This document shows positions 25,151 to 36,000 of a DNA stretch of 64,000 nt, piece by piece. The notes beneath the pieces are model-generated. The model was not told the origin of the DNA, did not search any database, and saw only the letters and a list, made by a program, of their open reading frames with translations. The position numbers and the translations under genes were made by a program. Origin of the DNA: Sporomusa sp. KB1 (lineage in GTDB: Bacteria; Bacillota; Negativicutes; Sporomusales; Sporomusaceae); the NCBI RefSeq assembly GCF_007830295.1, contig NZ_VLKC01000002.1:1304887-1368886 (forward strand), written 5' to 3'. The first letter of the stretch is position 1, and every line of letters starts with the position of its first letter.

Positions 25151-25948
25151 TCATTGCCTATTTGTTCCTCCGGCAGGTACTTTTCCCATTAAATGTCCAC
25201 TTTCTTTCAGAAGAGAAGTCCTTGCTTCGAACGCAACAGCGCCGGTGTAATCCCAGGCAGGAGTGAACGACAGGAGGTTCCAGTCTGCTGTTATTATCCT
25301 CTCTCCGCCTATGCCAAGCATGCCGCCTTGCTTAACACTGCCAATAGAGGTGAAAAAAGAATTAAGGGGGCGACTTAACCCCTCCCCTGTCGCCTTAACA
25401 AAAGCCTCCTTGCGCGTCCAGTAGTCAAAGAACGCCTTCTCTCTTTTGCATAAAGGGACGCTTTGAAAGGCCGCTCTTTCATTTTCATGGAAATAGCAAT
25501 CTGCAATCTGCTGAAAGTCAGGCATGGGCCGGATGTATTCCACATCAACGCCAAGATTGGGATACCGCGAGAATGCCAACACCACCAGTTGATGAGAATG
25601 GGAAAGATTGAAGGAAAAGGATTCAGCAGTGCGGTATTCGGCCAGTTCAGGCTTTCCATTGGACTGCTTCCGGAAATTGACCAGACGGGGCGGAATATTC
25701 AGGTATCTCCCGGCAAGTATCCTCAATGTTCCATGCGCAACGGCAAAACGCGTCCGGTCTTTTTCAAAATAAAACCGTTTCAGCTGATCGCTTTCCTCGC
25801 CGGAAAGGAGTTGGTTTAACTTTGGGCCCCGGGACTGGAATGTCTGGGTAAAAACCTGCCAGAGATGGACTTCACCGTCTGCCAGCACTAGCGGGGAATC
25901 TGAAACAAAGTGTGCCTCTGTAAATTCCGTTATGCGTATGTGTGACAT
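25151..25948 (-). CDS. 4'-phosphopantetheinyl transferase, Sfp type
   Basis: A 265-residue Sfp-family enzyme that loads phosphopantetheine onto carrier domains. The three motifs are visible: GKPELAEY (P1), FSFNLSHS and LGVDVEYIRP (P2, with the magnesium-binding aspartate and glutamate), and YWTRKEAFVKATGEGL (P3, WxxKExxxK). The frame is open 26 codons further up, but the ATG at 25948 begins directly after the upstream MATE stop (TAG-TG-ATG), which indicates coupling. It would activate the ArCP and the four PCP domains of the NRPS proteins in this locus. Confidence 0.92.
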   Translation of the reverse strand: MSHIRITEFTEAHFVSDSPLVLADGEVHLWQVFTQTFQSRGPKLNQLLSGEESDQLKRFYFEKDRTRFAVAHGTLRILAGRYLNIPPRLVNFRKQSNGKPELAEYRTAESFSFNLSHSHQLVVLAFSRYPNLGVDVEYIRPMPDFQQIADCYFHENERAAFQSVPLCKREKAFFDYWTRKEAFVKATGEGLSRPLNSFFTSIGSVKQGGMLGIGGERIITADWNLLSFTPAWDYTGAVAFEARTSLLKESGHLMGKVPAGGTNRQ

Positions 25949-25950
25949 CA

Positions 25951-27339
25951 CTACGCACTTAAAGCAACTGGCTGATTTTTTGTTCTCAGCACCGTAAATT
26001 CTTTTTTCACCAGTACTACAGTCCATAAAACAATCATTACATCAATCGCCAGTGATCCAAAATAAATGCCGGGAACGCCAATCATTTTCGGTAAAAGCAG
26101 CATAACTGGTATATAGAAAACCAGTTGTCTGGCAATACCGATCATCGCTGCCGGTTTTCCCTTATTAATCGAAGGGAATAAGGTCATTGCCATAAAAATG
26201 GCCGATAATAATGGCAAAATAACCATATAGATCCGGAAATACATCAGTTGATTACCGGCGAAAACCTGATCAGGCAGCATCAACCCTAACACAAATGCAG
26301 GCGCGGCCATGCAAATAACCCAGAAAGGCAGCGTCAGCGCCAGCGCCGCCACCGTAAATATTTTATAGGAGCTGATGACACGCTCATATTGCCCGGCGCC
26401 ATAGTTAATGCCGATGACCGGCTGCAGTGCCCGCATTAAACCAAAAATCGGCGTAAGCATAAAAACAAATATCCGGTAGACCACGCCATAAAAGGCAATA
26501 TCGAGCACCGTACCATACCGGGCCAGTGCGTTAAACACGACAATTCCCTGGACCAGGCTCATGACAATCATAATAAACGATGACATCCCCAGACTCAGAA
26601 TGGCCTTTACGGTAGCGCCATCCCAATAGAGCGCAAATGCTTTGGTTTTAAAGGACGAAAAATCTTTGCCAAAATAAATCCAGCCCAGCAATGTATAGAT
26701 GAACATGCCGATATTGGTCGCCCACGCAGAACCTGCTACGCCTAAATCAAGGACTGCGACAAGAACATAGTTTGCAACAACATCAGCAAGCAGCCCAATC
26801 CCCATTATCACTGCCGCCGACTTCATCTTTCCTTCGGCTCTGACAATCATATTAGCTGCCAGTCCATAGATCCAGAAAAATGCACCCAGGACAGTAATCT
26901 TAAAATAGATATCGCCCAACAATAATACGTCGCCTTCTCCCCCCATCATCGTTACCATCTGTGTGGAGAAAAACAGCCCTACTATCATATAGACAACCGT
27001 TACAATCAGAGAAAGAACATTAACATTACCCAGCAGCCGCTCCTGGCTGCTCTTATCCTGACGGCCAATGGCAATGCTTACTACAGAACCTGCGCCAACA
27101 CCAACCAGAGAACCTATCCCGATGCTGATTTGTGTTAACGGATAGGCCACCGAAACCCCCGCTAGCGCAGTTTCGCCCACGAACCGGCCGACAAAGACAG
27201 CGGAAATAACGGTGTTCAACCCATAGAGAACCATGGCAACAATGGCCGGCCACGATAATTGGGCCATTACTTGCCACAGATTCTCATTTAAAATAAGCTG
27301 CTTTTGCTTTTCTTTGTCACTTACCCTTGTCTGACTCAA
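25951..27339 (-). CDS. MATE-family efflux transporter
   Basis: About 462 residues with 12 predicted membrane segments. MATE features include LSWPAIVAMVLYGLNTVISA, FVGRFVGETALAGVSVAYPL and GVGAGSVVSIAIGRQDK, with a repeated second half (PVIGINYGAGQYERV). These sodium- or proton-driven antiporters export small organic molecules. Position inside the siderophore gene run makes it a candidate exporter of the product across the inner membrane. An in-frame GTG at 27348 lies inside the AGGGGTGAT ribosome site, so the TTG at 27339 is the better start. Confidence 0.9.
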   Translation of the reverse strand: MSQTRVSDKEKQKQLILNENLWQVMAQLSWPAIVAMVLYGLNTVISAVFVGRFVGETALAGVSVAYPLTQISIGIGSLVGVGAGSVVSIAIGRQDKSSQERLLGNVNVLSLIVTVVYMIVGLFFSTQMVTMMGGEGDVLLLGDIYFKITVLGAFFWIYGLAANMIVRAEGKMKSAAVIMGIGLLADVVANYVLVAVLDLGVAGSAWATNIGMFIYTLLGWIYFGKDFSSFKTKAFALYWDGATVKAILSLGMSSFIMIVMSLVQGIVVFNALARYGTVLDIAFYGVVYRIFVFMLTPIFGLMRALQPVIGINYGAGQYERVISSYKIFTVAALALTLPFWVICMAAPAFVLGLMLPDQVFAGNQLMYFRIYMVILPLLSAIFMAMTLFPSINKGKPAAMIGIARQLVFYIPVMLLLPKMIGVPGIYFGSLAIDVMIVLWTVVLVKKEFTVLRTKNQPVALSA

Positions 27340-27363
27340 AAGAATCACCCCTAACTTATCGCA

Positions 27364-28491
27364 TCATGATTTTTTACTTACAGCTCTACCTTCTTTATTA
27401 TTTTCACTGCCAGCCTCCTGGAAACCGGCCAATCCTAATGGGTTCGGACTCTGACCGGCAATGATCCGCGCCGGACCCAATTGCAGACCGATATCCTGCC
27501 AGACCTGGCAAGCAGTCAACTGGTACTGGGCTAGTTGCTGATCCTCCTTCCCAGCAAGAACGGTTTCTCGGAACCGGCGCAGAGAGCGCTTAATACCCTC
27601 GGTCCACAAGCCGTTGAATACTGACGTAAAGGTAATATTCTTAATAGGCGTCACCGGCTCTGTTACAGCAAGACTGAAGAAAGGGTCAGAACCATCCAAA
27701 GCAAGAATACCATCCGTTTCCCGCTCCACATGCATCCGCGGGTTCCATAAAACAAACCCATGTGTATCGGTCAGCATCAGGCTGCCGCTGTTGGTTCCCA
27801 GAACAATGCGATGCAACAAGTGCGTATGATTATCCGGATCAGCAGGATTAATCTGGTTTTGAACCCTCAGGCTGACTGGAATTCCCCTGATTTGCCCGCT
27901 TAAAGAACAAAATGGATCCTCAGAAACCGGATTTGACGCCAGTAGAAACGACCATGGCCGAAAACCGCCAAGCGACTGCCCCAAAATATCCACAAGGGGA
28001 AAAAGCACCTGGAGACTGCAAGCAGCATCAATATAGACGGCTTTACTTTTTTGCAGCGCCTGACGGGCTGTCAGGATGAAACTACGCACAGTATCAAGTT
28101 CAGGATAAAAACTATTGATGCGGTAGCTGCAAGTAGCTTTACGGGCGCTTCGCAGGCATTTGACCACATCATTATGATGGACCGGATATTCCTGCAGCAC
28201 ATGAATTCCCCGCAGTAATAAATCATTCGCCAACTCAGTGCCTGCTCCGCCTCCCACGGTAGACCTGACAACAACGCAGGCCATATCAACACCGACATTT
28301 GCCAGTTGATCAATGTCTGTATATAAAGGGACATGATATTCTTCTGCACATCTTGCTGAATGGCTGCTGCCCCGGGCAAGAATGCCGGCTAATTCAAACT
28401 CCTCCGGCATTTGCGCAATACCGCGCAGATAGACCCGGCCGAAAGTCGTGCCGCAAACGACGACCCGCAAAGGTTTTTCCAGTTTGCTCAT
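27364..28491 (-). CDS. Thiazolinyl imide reductase (Irp3/PchG-like)
   Basis: A 375-residue Gfo/Idh/MocA-type oxidoreductase of the thiazolinyl imide reductase group. The N-terminal nucleotide-binding segment is LRVVVCGTTFGRVYLRGI, followed by ILARGSSHSARCAEEYHVPL and VLQEYPVHHNDVV, which is close to the reductases of yersiniabactin and pyochelin synthesis. It would reduce a carrier-bound thiazoline to thiazolidine with NADPH. A second enzyme of this type is the N-terminal half of the protein at 47484-49808. It lies between the stand-alone cyclisation gene and the MATE gene. Confidence 0.9.
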   Translation of the reverse strand: MSKLEKPLRVVVCGTTFGRVYLRGIAQMPEEFELAGILARGSSHSARCAEEYHVPLYTDIDQLANVGVDMACVVVRSTVGGGAGTELANDLLLRGIHVLQEYPVHHNDVVKCLRSARKATCSYRINSFYPELDTVRSFILTARQALQKSKAVYIDAACSLQVLFPLVDILGQSLGGFRPWSFLLASNPVSEDPFCSLSGQIRGIPVSLRVQNQINPADPDNHTHLLHRIVLGTNSGSLMLTDTHGFVLWNPRMHVERETDGILALDGSDPFFSLAVTEPVTPIKNITFTSVFNGLWTEGIKRSLRRFRETVLAGKEDQQLAQYQLTACQVWQDIGLQLGPARIIAGQSPNPLGLAGFQEAGSENNKEGRAVSKKS

Positions 28492-28557
28492 CTCATTCCC
28501 AGTCCCCTTCTCTCAGGGATATTTCCCCAGTGTTGTCTCAACCACTTTAAGGCAGCG

Positions 28558-30069
28558 TCAGTTTTCCCAGACACGTTCACTGCTGCCGGCCATTTCCTGT
28601 AGCAGCTGGGCAAAAGCCGCAAAAGCCGCTTCAATCATTCCTGCCGGAAAAATCCCGCTTCTGACATCCCAATTCACATGCAGTTCCCCGAATCTTTCGG
28701 CAACCTGACAATCAATCCATACCTGAGGCGTCTGACTTATGCCATAAGTCAGACTGGCGCCGCGCAGGAATTCACCGTCCTGGCGGCCGGCGCTTCCTGC
28801 ACCAATCGTACTTGTATACACGACAGGAATAATGACACTCTTGTTGCGCCGGCGTCTTAATTCACGCAGAACCTCAATGCCGGAAAAAGAGCCATGCTCC
28901 AGATCCTGCCACAATCGCTGCTGTAAAGCCTGCGCCTGTTCAAAAAAAGAACTGCCTGGTTTCGGAGAAACCTCCAGCACATTGACCGTAGTAAAATCAC
29001 CTACAATCCGGTCAATCTGCGGATGTAGTTCAGGCCGGTTCAGGATGGTAATGTTGATACAAAAGCTTGCATTCCGGGACCATTTGCCAATCACCCCGGC
29101 AAAAGCGGCAAGCACAACACCTGAGGGTGTTATTTTTTGCCCTTTTGACTGCTGGCAGAGAGAATTCCACTGGCGTTGCGCAAGCCGAAACCCGTATCGC
29201 TCAAAAGAAACCTTTTGTTGGGTTTTGTCGCACTCAGCCATAGGCAAGTCCGGCGCTTCAGGCATTTGATCAATTCTTTCCAGCCAGTATTGACGGTCCC
29301 GCGCTCTTTGGGCTCTCCTGGCTGGTTGTTTCTGCTGCGCCTGTTGAAACAAGAGGATATCCCGGTAGGCCACTTCCGGCTTTGACAATGGCTTTTCGGG
29401 GTGATGATACAAATGATCCAGCTCTGCCAGTATGACACTGATACTCACAAAATCAGCAATCAGCATATCAATGGAAAAATGCATGATACTATTTTGATCT
29501 GTTGTTGTTAAAAAAAGCTCATAGAGCGGCCATTGATCCGGCTGGTATTGCCGGGTCGAAAGCCCGGTCCTCACCTTTTGTATGGCCGCCTGGACCTGAG
29601 CGGGATTTTCTCCCCGCAAATCCTGTGCTTTTACAGGCAAAAGACTGAATTCTTTCAGAACTTGCTGATAGCCTTTGGTTGAGATCATGGCCCGCAGCAT
29701 ATCATGGCGCGCAATAACCGAATGCCAGGCCTGTTCCAGACGCCCCCTGTCCAGCACAGGCATAGTCAATTCCACATACCCGTGGCAGCCAACGCCCCCA
29801 AGTTCATAATCATTCTTTCTTCCGATCAGATAAGCCGCCTGAATATCAGTAAGCGGGAAAGGCGCATATCGATTGGCCAGGTCTGCTGTTACAATTGAAT
29901 CTTCCGTTTCGTTCAGATGCCTGATCAGCGCTTCTTTATGAAAACGCAGTTCCTGCAGGCATTGTTCATTGAGAACTCCGGCAGGAGCCCGGAAACGCAA
30001 TTGCCTGTTATCCAGCCAAAGCTGAACACCTAAGGCATCATATTTATGAACAAGCTCAGCCACTGTCAT
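28558..30069 (-). CDS. Stand-alone NRPS cyclisation protein (TubC docking domain + Cy)
   Basis: A 503-residue protein with only two domains. Residues 1-52 form a TubC-like N-terminal docking domain (LVHKYDALGVQLWLDNRQLR). Residues 68 to about 495 are a full heterocyclisation domain: FPLTDIQAAYLIGR, the DxxxxDxxS catalytic motif as D201, D206 and S209 (DMLIADFVS), and SQTPQVWIDCQ. It stops where an adenylation domain would begin. Cy domains condense and cyclise cysteine into thiazoline. A free Cy protein must act in trans; the first NRPS of the run (50902-54591) has only the second half of a Cy domain and is one candidate partner. Its ATG overlaps the stop of the 2637-residue NRPS by four bases. 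Confidence 0.9.
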   Translation of the reverse strand: MTVAELVHKYDALGVQLWLDNRQLRFRAPAGVLNEQCLQELRFHKEALIRHLNETEDSIVTADLANRYAPFPLTDIQAAYLIGRKNDYELGGVGCHGYVELTMPVLDRGRLEQAWHSVIARHDMLRAMISTKGYQQVLKEFSLLPVKAQDLRGENPAQVQAAIQKVRTGLSTRQYQPDQWPLYELFLTTTDQNSIMHFSIDMLIADFVSISVILAELDHLYHHPEKPLSKPEVAYRDILLFQQAQQKQPARRAQRARDRQYWLERIDQMPEAPDLPMAECDKTQQKVSFERYGFRLAQRQWNSLCQQSKGQKITPSGVVLAAFAGVIGKWSRNASFCINITILNRPELHPQIDRIVGDFTTVNVLEVSPKPGSSFFEQAQALQQRLWQDLEHGSFSGIEVLRELRRRRNKSVIIPVVYTSTIGAGSAGRQDGEFLRGASLTYGISQTPQVWIDCQVAERFGELHVNWDVRSGIFPAGMIEAAFAAFAQLLQEMAGSSERVWEN

Positions 30070-33000
30070 AATATCCCCTCCTCAACCGCCTGCTGTTGAG
30101 GCTCATGCTCCATGAAGGAAACCTGTAAAACGCGAATCTCGGCTGCCAGGGCGGCAATTGTCGGGGTGGTGAATAAAGTCTGTAACGGCATTCTCACCGG
30201 CGAAATCCGCTGTTTTTGCAATTGGCCAATAATGCGCACCGCTTTTAAGCTGTCACCGCCACACAAAAAGAAATCATCATCCCGGGCAAAGTTTTGAGCA
30301 CCCAGGATATCTGACCAAACGGCAGCTATCTGCCGTTCCAAGTCATCACACGGCGCTTCAAACGAATTGTTTGCTGCGTCCTGATGCTGTCGCAAACTTT
30401 GCTTAACCGCAGCCCGGTCGACTTTGCCGTTGTCATTGAGCGGCAGCCGCTCTACCGCCTTTATGTTATTGGGAACCATATAGCCTGGCAGTTTCCGGGC
30501 CAGAAACGTCCGCAGGTCTTCACCGGCATCCCGCTCCTGCTGGGTTAAAGCGCCTGCGCCGAATACTACAGCGGCTGCTAAAGCAGGCGGCTGGTCTTGT
30601 ACAATAACTACCGCACTCTGCACCCCGGGGTAAGCTGCAATCGCCGCTTCAATTTCACCCAATTCAATTCGATGGCCTCTGATTTTAACCTGGAAATCCT
30701 CTCTTCCCAGCAATTCTATATTGCCGTCAGGCCAATAGCGGCCCAGATCGCCTGTGCGATAAAGGCGCTCGCCGGTATGCGGATGAAGACCGAAACTGGC
30801 TTTTGTCTTTTCCTCATCACGCCAATAGCCCCGCGCCAGGCCAGTCCCGCCGATATATAACTGACCTGGCGTCCAAACAGGGCAGTCGCCCATAAATTCG
30901 TTAAGTACATAGAAGCGCTGATTGTCCAGGGGACGCCCGTAAGGAATGCTCTTCCAGTCTGGGTTTACTTCACGGACCGGATACAGATTAGACCAGATTG
31001 ACGCCTCCGTAGCCCCTCCCAGGCTGATTACCCGGATGTTATGAAATTTAGCCTTCAGCCGGTCCGGCAGGTCCAGGGGAATCCAATCACCGCTGAGCAG
31101 CGCCAACCGCAAGGACTGCGGCGTCACTTGATCTGCGCCGGCATGTTCCACAAGCATTTGCATAAATGCCGGAACAGTGTTCCATAACGTGACCTGGTAC
31201 TGCTGCAGCAACTCCAGCCAATGGGCAGGGTCTCTGACTTTATCCGCCGCCGGCAGGACGATGGTTGCGCCGGCGGCCAGAATGCCAAAAATATCATATA
31301 CTGAAAGATCAAAATTCAGGTTGGAAAGGGCCAGTATCCGGTCTGCCGGTCCCACAGAGAAACGCCGGTTGACATCCAGAATGGTGTTTACAACGCCCTT
31401 GTGCTCAATCATCACTCCCTTGGGCGTACCCGTAGAGCCTGAGGTATAAATGACATAAGCCAAATCTTCCGGCTGACCCGCATGATCTGCAAAGCAGTCC
31501 TGATCCGCCGACATCACCTGGTCGACCAGTATGCGCTCAATACCTGCCGGCCACTCAAGCTGCTCCTCCAGCCAGGACTGCGTCAGAGCCACGCCGACAT
31601 TACCATCCTGCAAAAGCTGCCTGCGCCGCTCCTCAGGATATGCCGGATCAATAGGCAGATAGGCGGCCCCGGCCTGAAGAATGCCAATCGTTGCCACAAC
31701 CTGCTCCCATCCTTTCTCCATCACCACCGCAACCAGCGTATCAGGGCGCACACCCTTGGTGCGCAAGAGCCTGGCGACAGCATTGGCACGGCAGGACAGT
31801 TCCCCATAAGTTAATGTACGGTCAGCAGCAATGACGGCTGGATGACCGGGCTGAATGCCAACCTGTTTGGCAAACAGGCTGGCAAGCGTTTCCCCTGATA
31901 CAGGGGCGTCCGTATTGTTGGCCTCGTTTCGCTGCTCCAGCCGGGGAACCGTAATCAGACTTGGTGCAGCCTGCAGCCAGGCCGTTTCATCACCGGTCAG
32001 ACGCTGCAGCAGCTGATAATAGGCACTGAACATATCATCAAGAAGACCTTCCGGGAAAAGCCCTGCCACTGCATCCCAGATTAGAAGCAGTTCACCCTCT
32101 TGCTCCACAACCTGGTGATCCAGCCAGACTTGCGGCGTTTGGGTAATGTTATAGACCAATTTACCCAGCCATTTTCCCCCAGAACTGCCACCACTCCATT
32201 GGTCAACCCCCAGCGCGCTCGTAAACACAACCGGCATCACCACACCCTGATGGCCTCCGTACCGTTTCGCCAATTCGCGTTGTATCTCTACACCGCCAAC
32301 ATAAGGATGGTCTAAATCCTGCCAGAGCTGCTGCTGCAGCTTCCGGCCCCGCTCAAGAAGATTTTTCCCTGATAAATTATCCACAGCCAGCAGGGTAAGT
32401 GATGTAAAATCACCGACAAGCTCATTCACCTGGGGGTGCAGCGGCAACCGGTTAAACTGTGTCAGGTTAATGGTAAACCGGGGCTGCTTGCTCCAGACAC
32501 CAAGCACTTCAGCATACGCGGTCAGCAGTATTCCGGAGGGAGTCAGCCCCGCCTCTGCGGCTTGCTGCTTAAGCCGCTGCCAGGTTTCGCGGTTTAGCCT
32601 GGCGTCCAGACGACTAAACCGTTGCTCTAGAATGGCTTCCGGCTTTTGCGCCAAAGGCAACTCCGGGGCCGGTGGCAAGGTCGGCAAACGGGTAAACCAA
32701 TAGTCCCGGTCACGCTGATATAATTCCGATTCTTTAAGCCGTTCCAGGGCCAAAACATAATCCCTGAAGGATAAATCAAGGGTTGGCAGCACTGCGTCAG
32801 GTTGACGATAGAGCCGGGTCCACTCGCTGAGAAGATGAAACATGCTCCAGCCGTCAAAAATCAGGTTATCAAAGCTGATATGCAGCCGAACGTGATTTTC
32901 ACCAAAACGGGATGCCCGGACATCAAACAGTGGCCACTGGCTGGTAGCGAGAACCTGATGAGACATTTCTTCCCGGATGCTATTCAACCCAGACGCAACA

Positions 33001-36000
33001 ACCTCAGCCTCTTTCCCCCGCAAATCCAGCACTGCGATTTTGTACGGCGGGACGTATTCCAGAATTCTCTGGTTCTGACCGTCAGGCATAATGACGGCCC
33101 GCATCATCCCATGCTGATCAATCAGACGCTGCCAGGCCCTGCCGAGCTGTTCAATATCCAAATCAGTGCCTTCAATCTCAAAATAGCAGTGAGTGGATAC
33201 ATTCCCCAGGGAATAGACACCACTCCGGCCAACCCAGTAGGCTTGTTGGATATCGGTTAGAGGAAAAGGCAGCCAGTGCTGATCAGGAGTGGTAACAATT
33301 TGCGGCAAGAGAGCGGCAGAACCGGCATGCTCCTGCTTTGTTTCTATAAGAAGCTGAATATGTTCAGCCAGTTGGGCAATGGTTGGCCGCTCAAAGATAC
33401 TGCCCAAAGATAGCTCAACCGCAAACGCACTGCGCACCATAGCGCTCAGTTTGGTGGCCAGCAGCGAGTCGCCCCCCAATTCGAAATAGTTATCGGCAAT
33501 ACCGATTTGCTCAATTTCGAAAATACCACCCCAGATAGCGGCCAGAGATTTTTCGACCGGCGTCTGTGGCGCTGCGAAGGCTTTTTCAGTATTCGCTTTG
33601 TTCATAGCATCAGGGGCTGGCAATGCTTGCCGGTCAACCTTGCCATTGGCCGTAAGCGGCAGCTCATCCAGAAGGACAAATGCGGCAGGGACCATGTACG
33701 CGGGCAGCTTTTGACTTAAAAACACCGGCAGGGTTTCCGGTTTAAAACGGTTAACGGTATTGCCCGCCCGGGCAACGATGACATGCTGGCCAAAGCTACC
33801 TGTTGAATCGCCTGTTTGGGGGAAGACCGCAACCTCAGCAAAATTTTTCGACTGCAATACCTGCCGCCACTTCTCCGCAGACAACAGCGGCAGGTTCTCT
33901 GCCTGCCTTTCATCTTCAAACAGGCTAAAGCCTTCTTCCAGAAAAGCGGTGCTTATCTGCTGCAACCGGCTGTTGCAGGTCATCTCCAGGAGCAGCAACA
34001 AACCACCGGGGGCCAGCAGTGATTGGAGATGAGTCAGGGCGACACCGATATTTCTCGCACGATGCAGTGAGTCTGATGCAATAATGACATCATAGCTATA
34101 GGCATCATATCCCTGCCCTTGGGGATTTTGATCTATATCCAGCAGCCGGTATTCCACAAATGCATAATTTTTGTAGCTGCTCTTCGCTATATTGGTAAAA
34201 AAGCTGGATTTATCGGTGCAGGTATAAACAGCTTCGCCGGGTTTCAGTAAAGCCAGCAGAGCGCCGGTTAGGTTGCTGCTCCTGGCTCCAATTTCCAGCA
34301 CCCGTAACGGTCTGAGTCCCGGCTTCCCCTCAGTGGCTGTTTTCAAAAGCTTTACGGCAATGCTATTTCTGTAATCAATGCCAGGCAGGTTTTGCATAAG
34401 CTCCTCAGGTGACAACAACAGCTCCTCGGAAAAGAAAAGTTCCAGCGGGTCAGTATCGCCGGTTAACAGACTGACACTATATTTGTCAATCTGCTGCACA
34501 TAACGCAAAAGGCCCTGCACATAATTTTCCCATGCCGGAGATATCCCGCTTTCCGCCAAGCATTGGTTTATCGCTGACCGGAAAGGCTGACTGCTGGTAA
34601 ATGCGCCTGTTTCATCTTTTTCCAGAATCCCTTCATCTGCTAAAACCTCAAGCCACTGCTTTACCAGTTCGCAATAACGTTGTTGAAATTGGCAATGGTT
34701 CATCAATTCTTCAGGCGTATACCGCTCTCCGGGTTTCAGAAAAGCGCCTGCTTTTTCCAGCGCGCGGCAGATATACTGGAGGCTCAAGTGCTCCAGGTAC
34801 GCCCAGAATTCAGGTAATTCCGCAAGTCTGATCCCTTCCGGCAACGCCTGGCGGCTCTGCTGGTCACCCGCCTTGAGCAACTCAGTCCATAGGGTTTTTA
34901 CTTGTTCTGCATCAGCGCTTTCTATTGCAAATAAAGACGACTGGTTTTTCCAATCCGGAACCACATAGCCCACAAGCTGCTTATTCCCCCGGGGAGGGCC
35001 TGCTGCTGCGACCACAGCAGCACGAATACCAGGATGCTGCTGCAATGCCGCTTCAATTTCGCCCAGTTCAATGCGGTGGCCCCTAATCTTAACCTGAAAA
35101 TCTTTACGACCCAGGAACTCAATATTGCCATCAGGCCAATAGCGCCCCAAGTCACCGGTACGATACCAGCGGGAGCCCTGCCAGCTTACAAAACGTTCTG
35201 CAGTAAATTCCGGATCTCCCCGGTACCCTAAGGCAACACCGGCTCCGCCAATCCACAACTCTCCGGCTACCCAGTCAGGGCAATCCCGCCCCTTGCCATC
35301 AACAACCCGGTACTGCTGATTGGTCAGTGGACGGCCATAGGGAATGGATGTCCATTCCGCCGGCAGCGGCAGGGTAACATCAAAATAATTGGACCAGATG
35401 GAAGCCTCTGTGGCGCCTCCCATAGCAACCAGCTGACAATGTTCAGCCACGTTTTTCAGCCTGGATGGTAAATCCAGGCCAATCCAGTCACCGGAAAGCA
35501 TGGTCAGGCGCAGCGGCAGATCGGCAATACACGCATTTTCCGCAGCTACCAGCAGCATCTCAAGCAGAACAGGCACCGAATTCCAAAGGGTGACCTGATA
35601 CCTGCCGAGCAGCTTTACCCAAACTGCAGCCTCACGCCGTGTGTCCTCAGTAAGTAAAACAACCGAACCTCCCACGCTCAGCACACCGAATATATCATAT
35701 ACGGACAGGTCGAAATCCAGAGCTGAAACAGCCAATATCCTGTCTTCCGGACCAACTTGATAGCGCCGGTTGATATCTGTTATTGTATTCCATGCCCCAT
35801 AATGACTGATTTCTACCCCTTTAGGTTCTCCGGTGGAGCCTGAGGTAAAAATGATATAAGCCGGACGCTCTGGGGACAGTTTGACAGGCTTAGTCAGAGG
35901 ATTCAGATCTGCTGCATCCTCAATCGGCAGTAGGATAACCCCGTCAGGCCAGTCTATGGTTTGTGCATATTCACGGCTGGTAAGAACATGCCGAATTGCC

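Noticed and set aside
31000..36000. Long direct DNA repeats within the NRPS gene
   Set aside because: Similarity between the two A domains reflects homologous coding domains (shared core motifs), not a repeat element or an assembly artefact.
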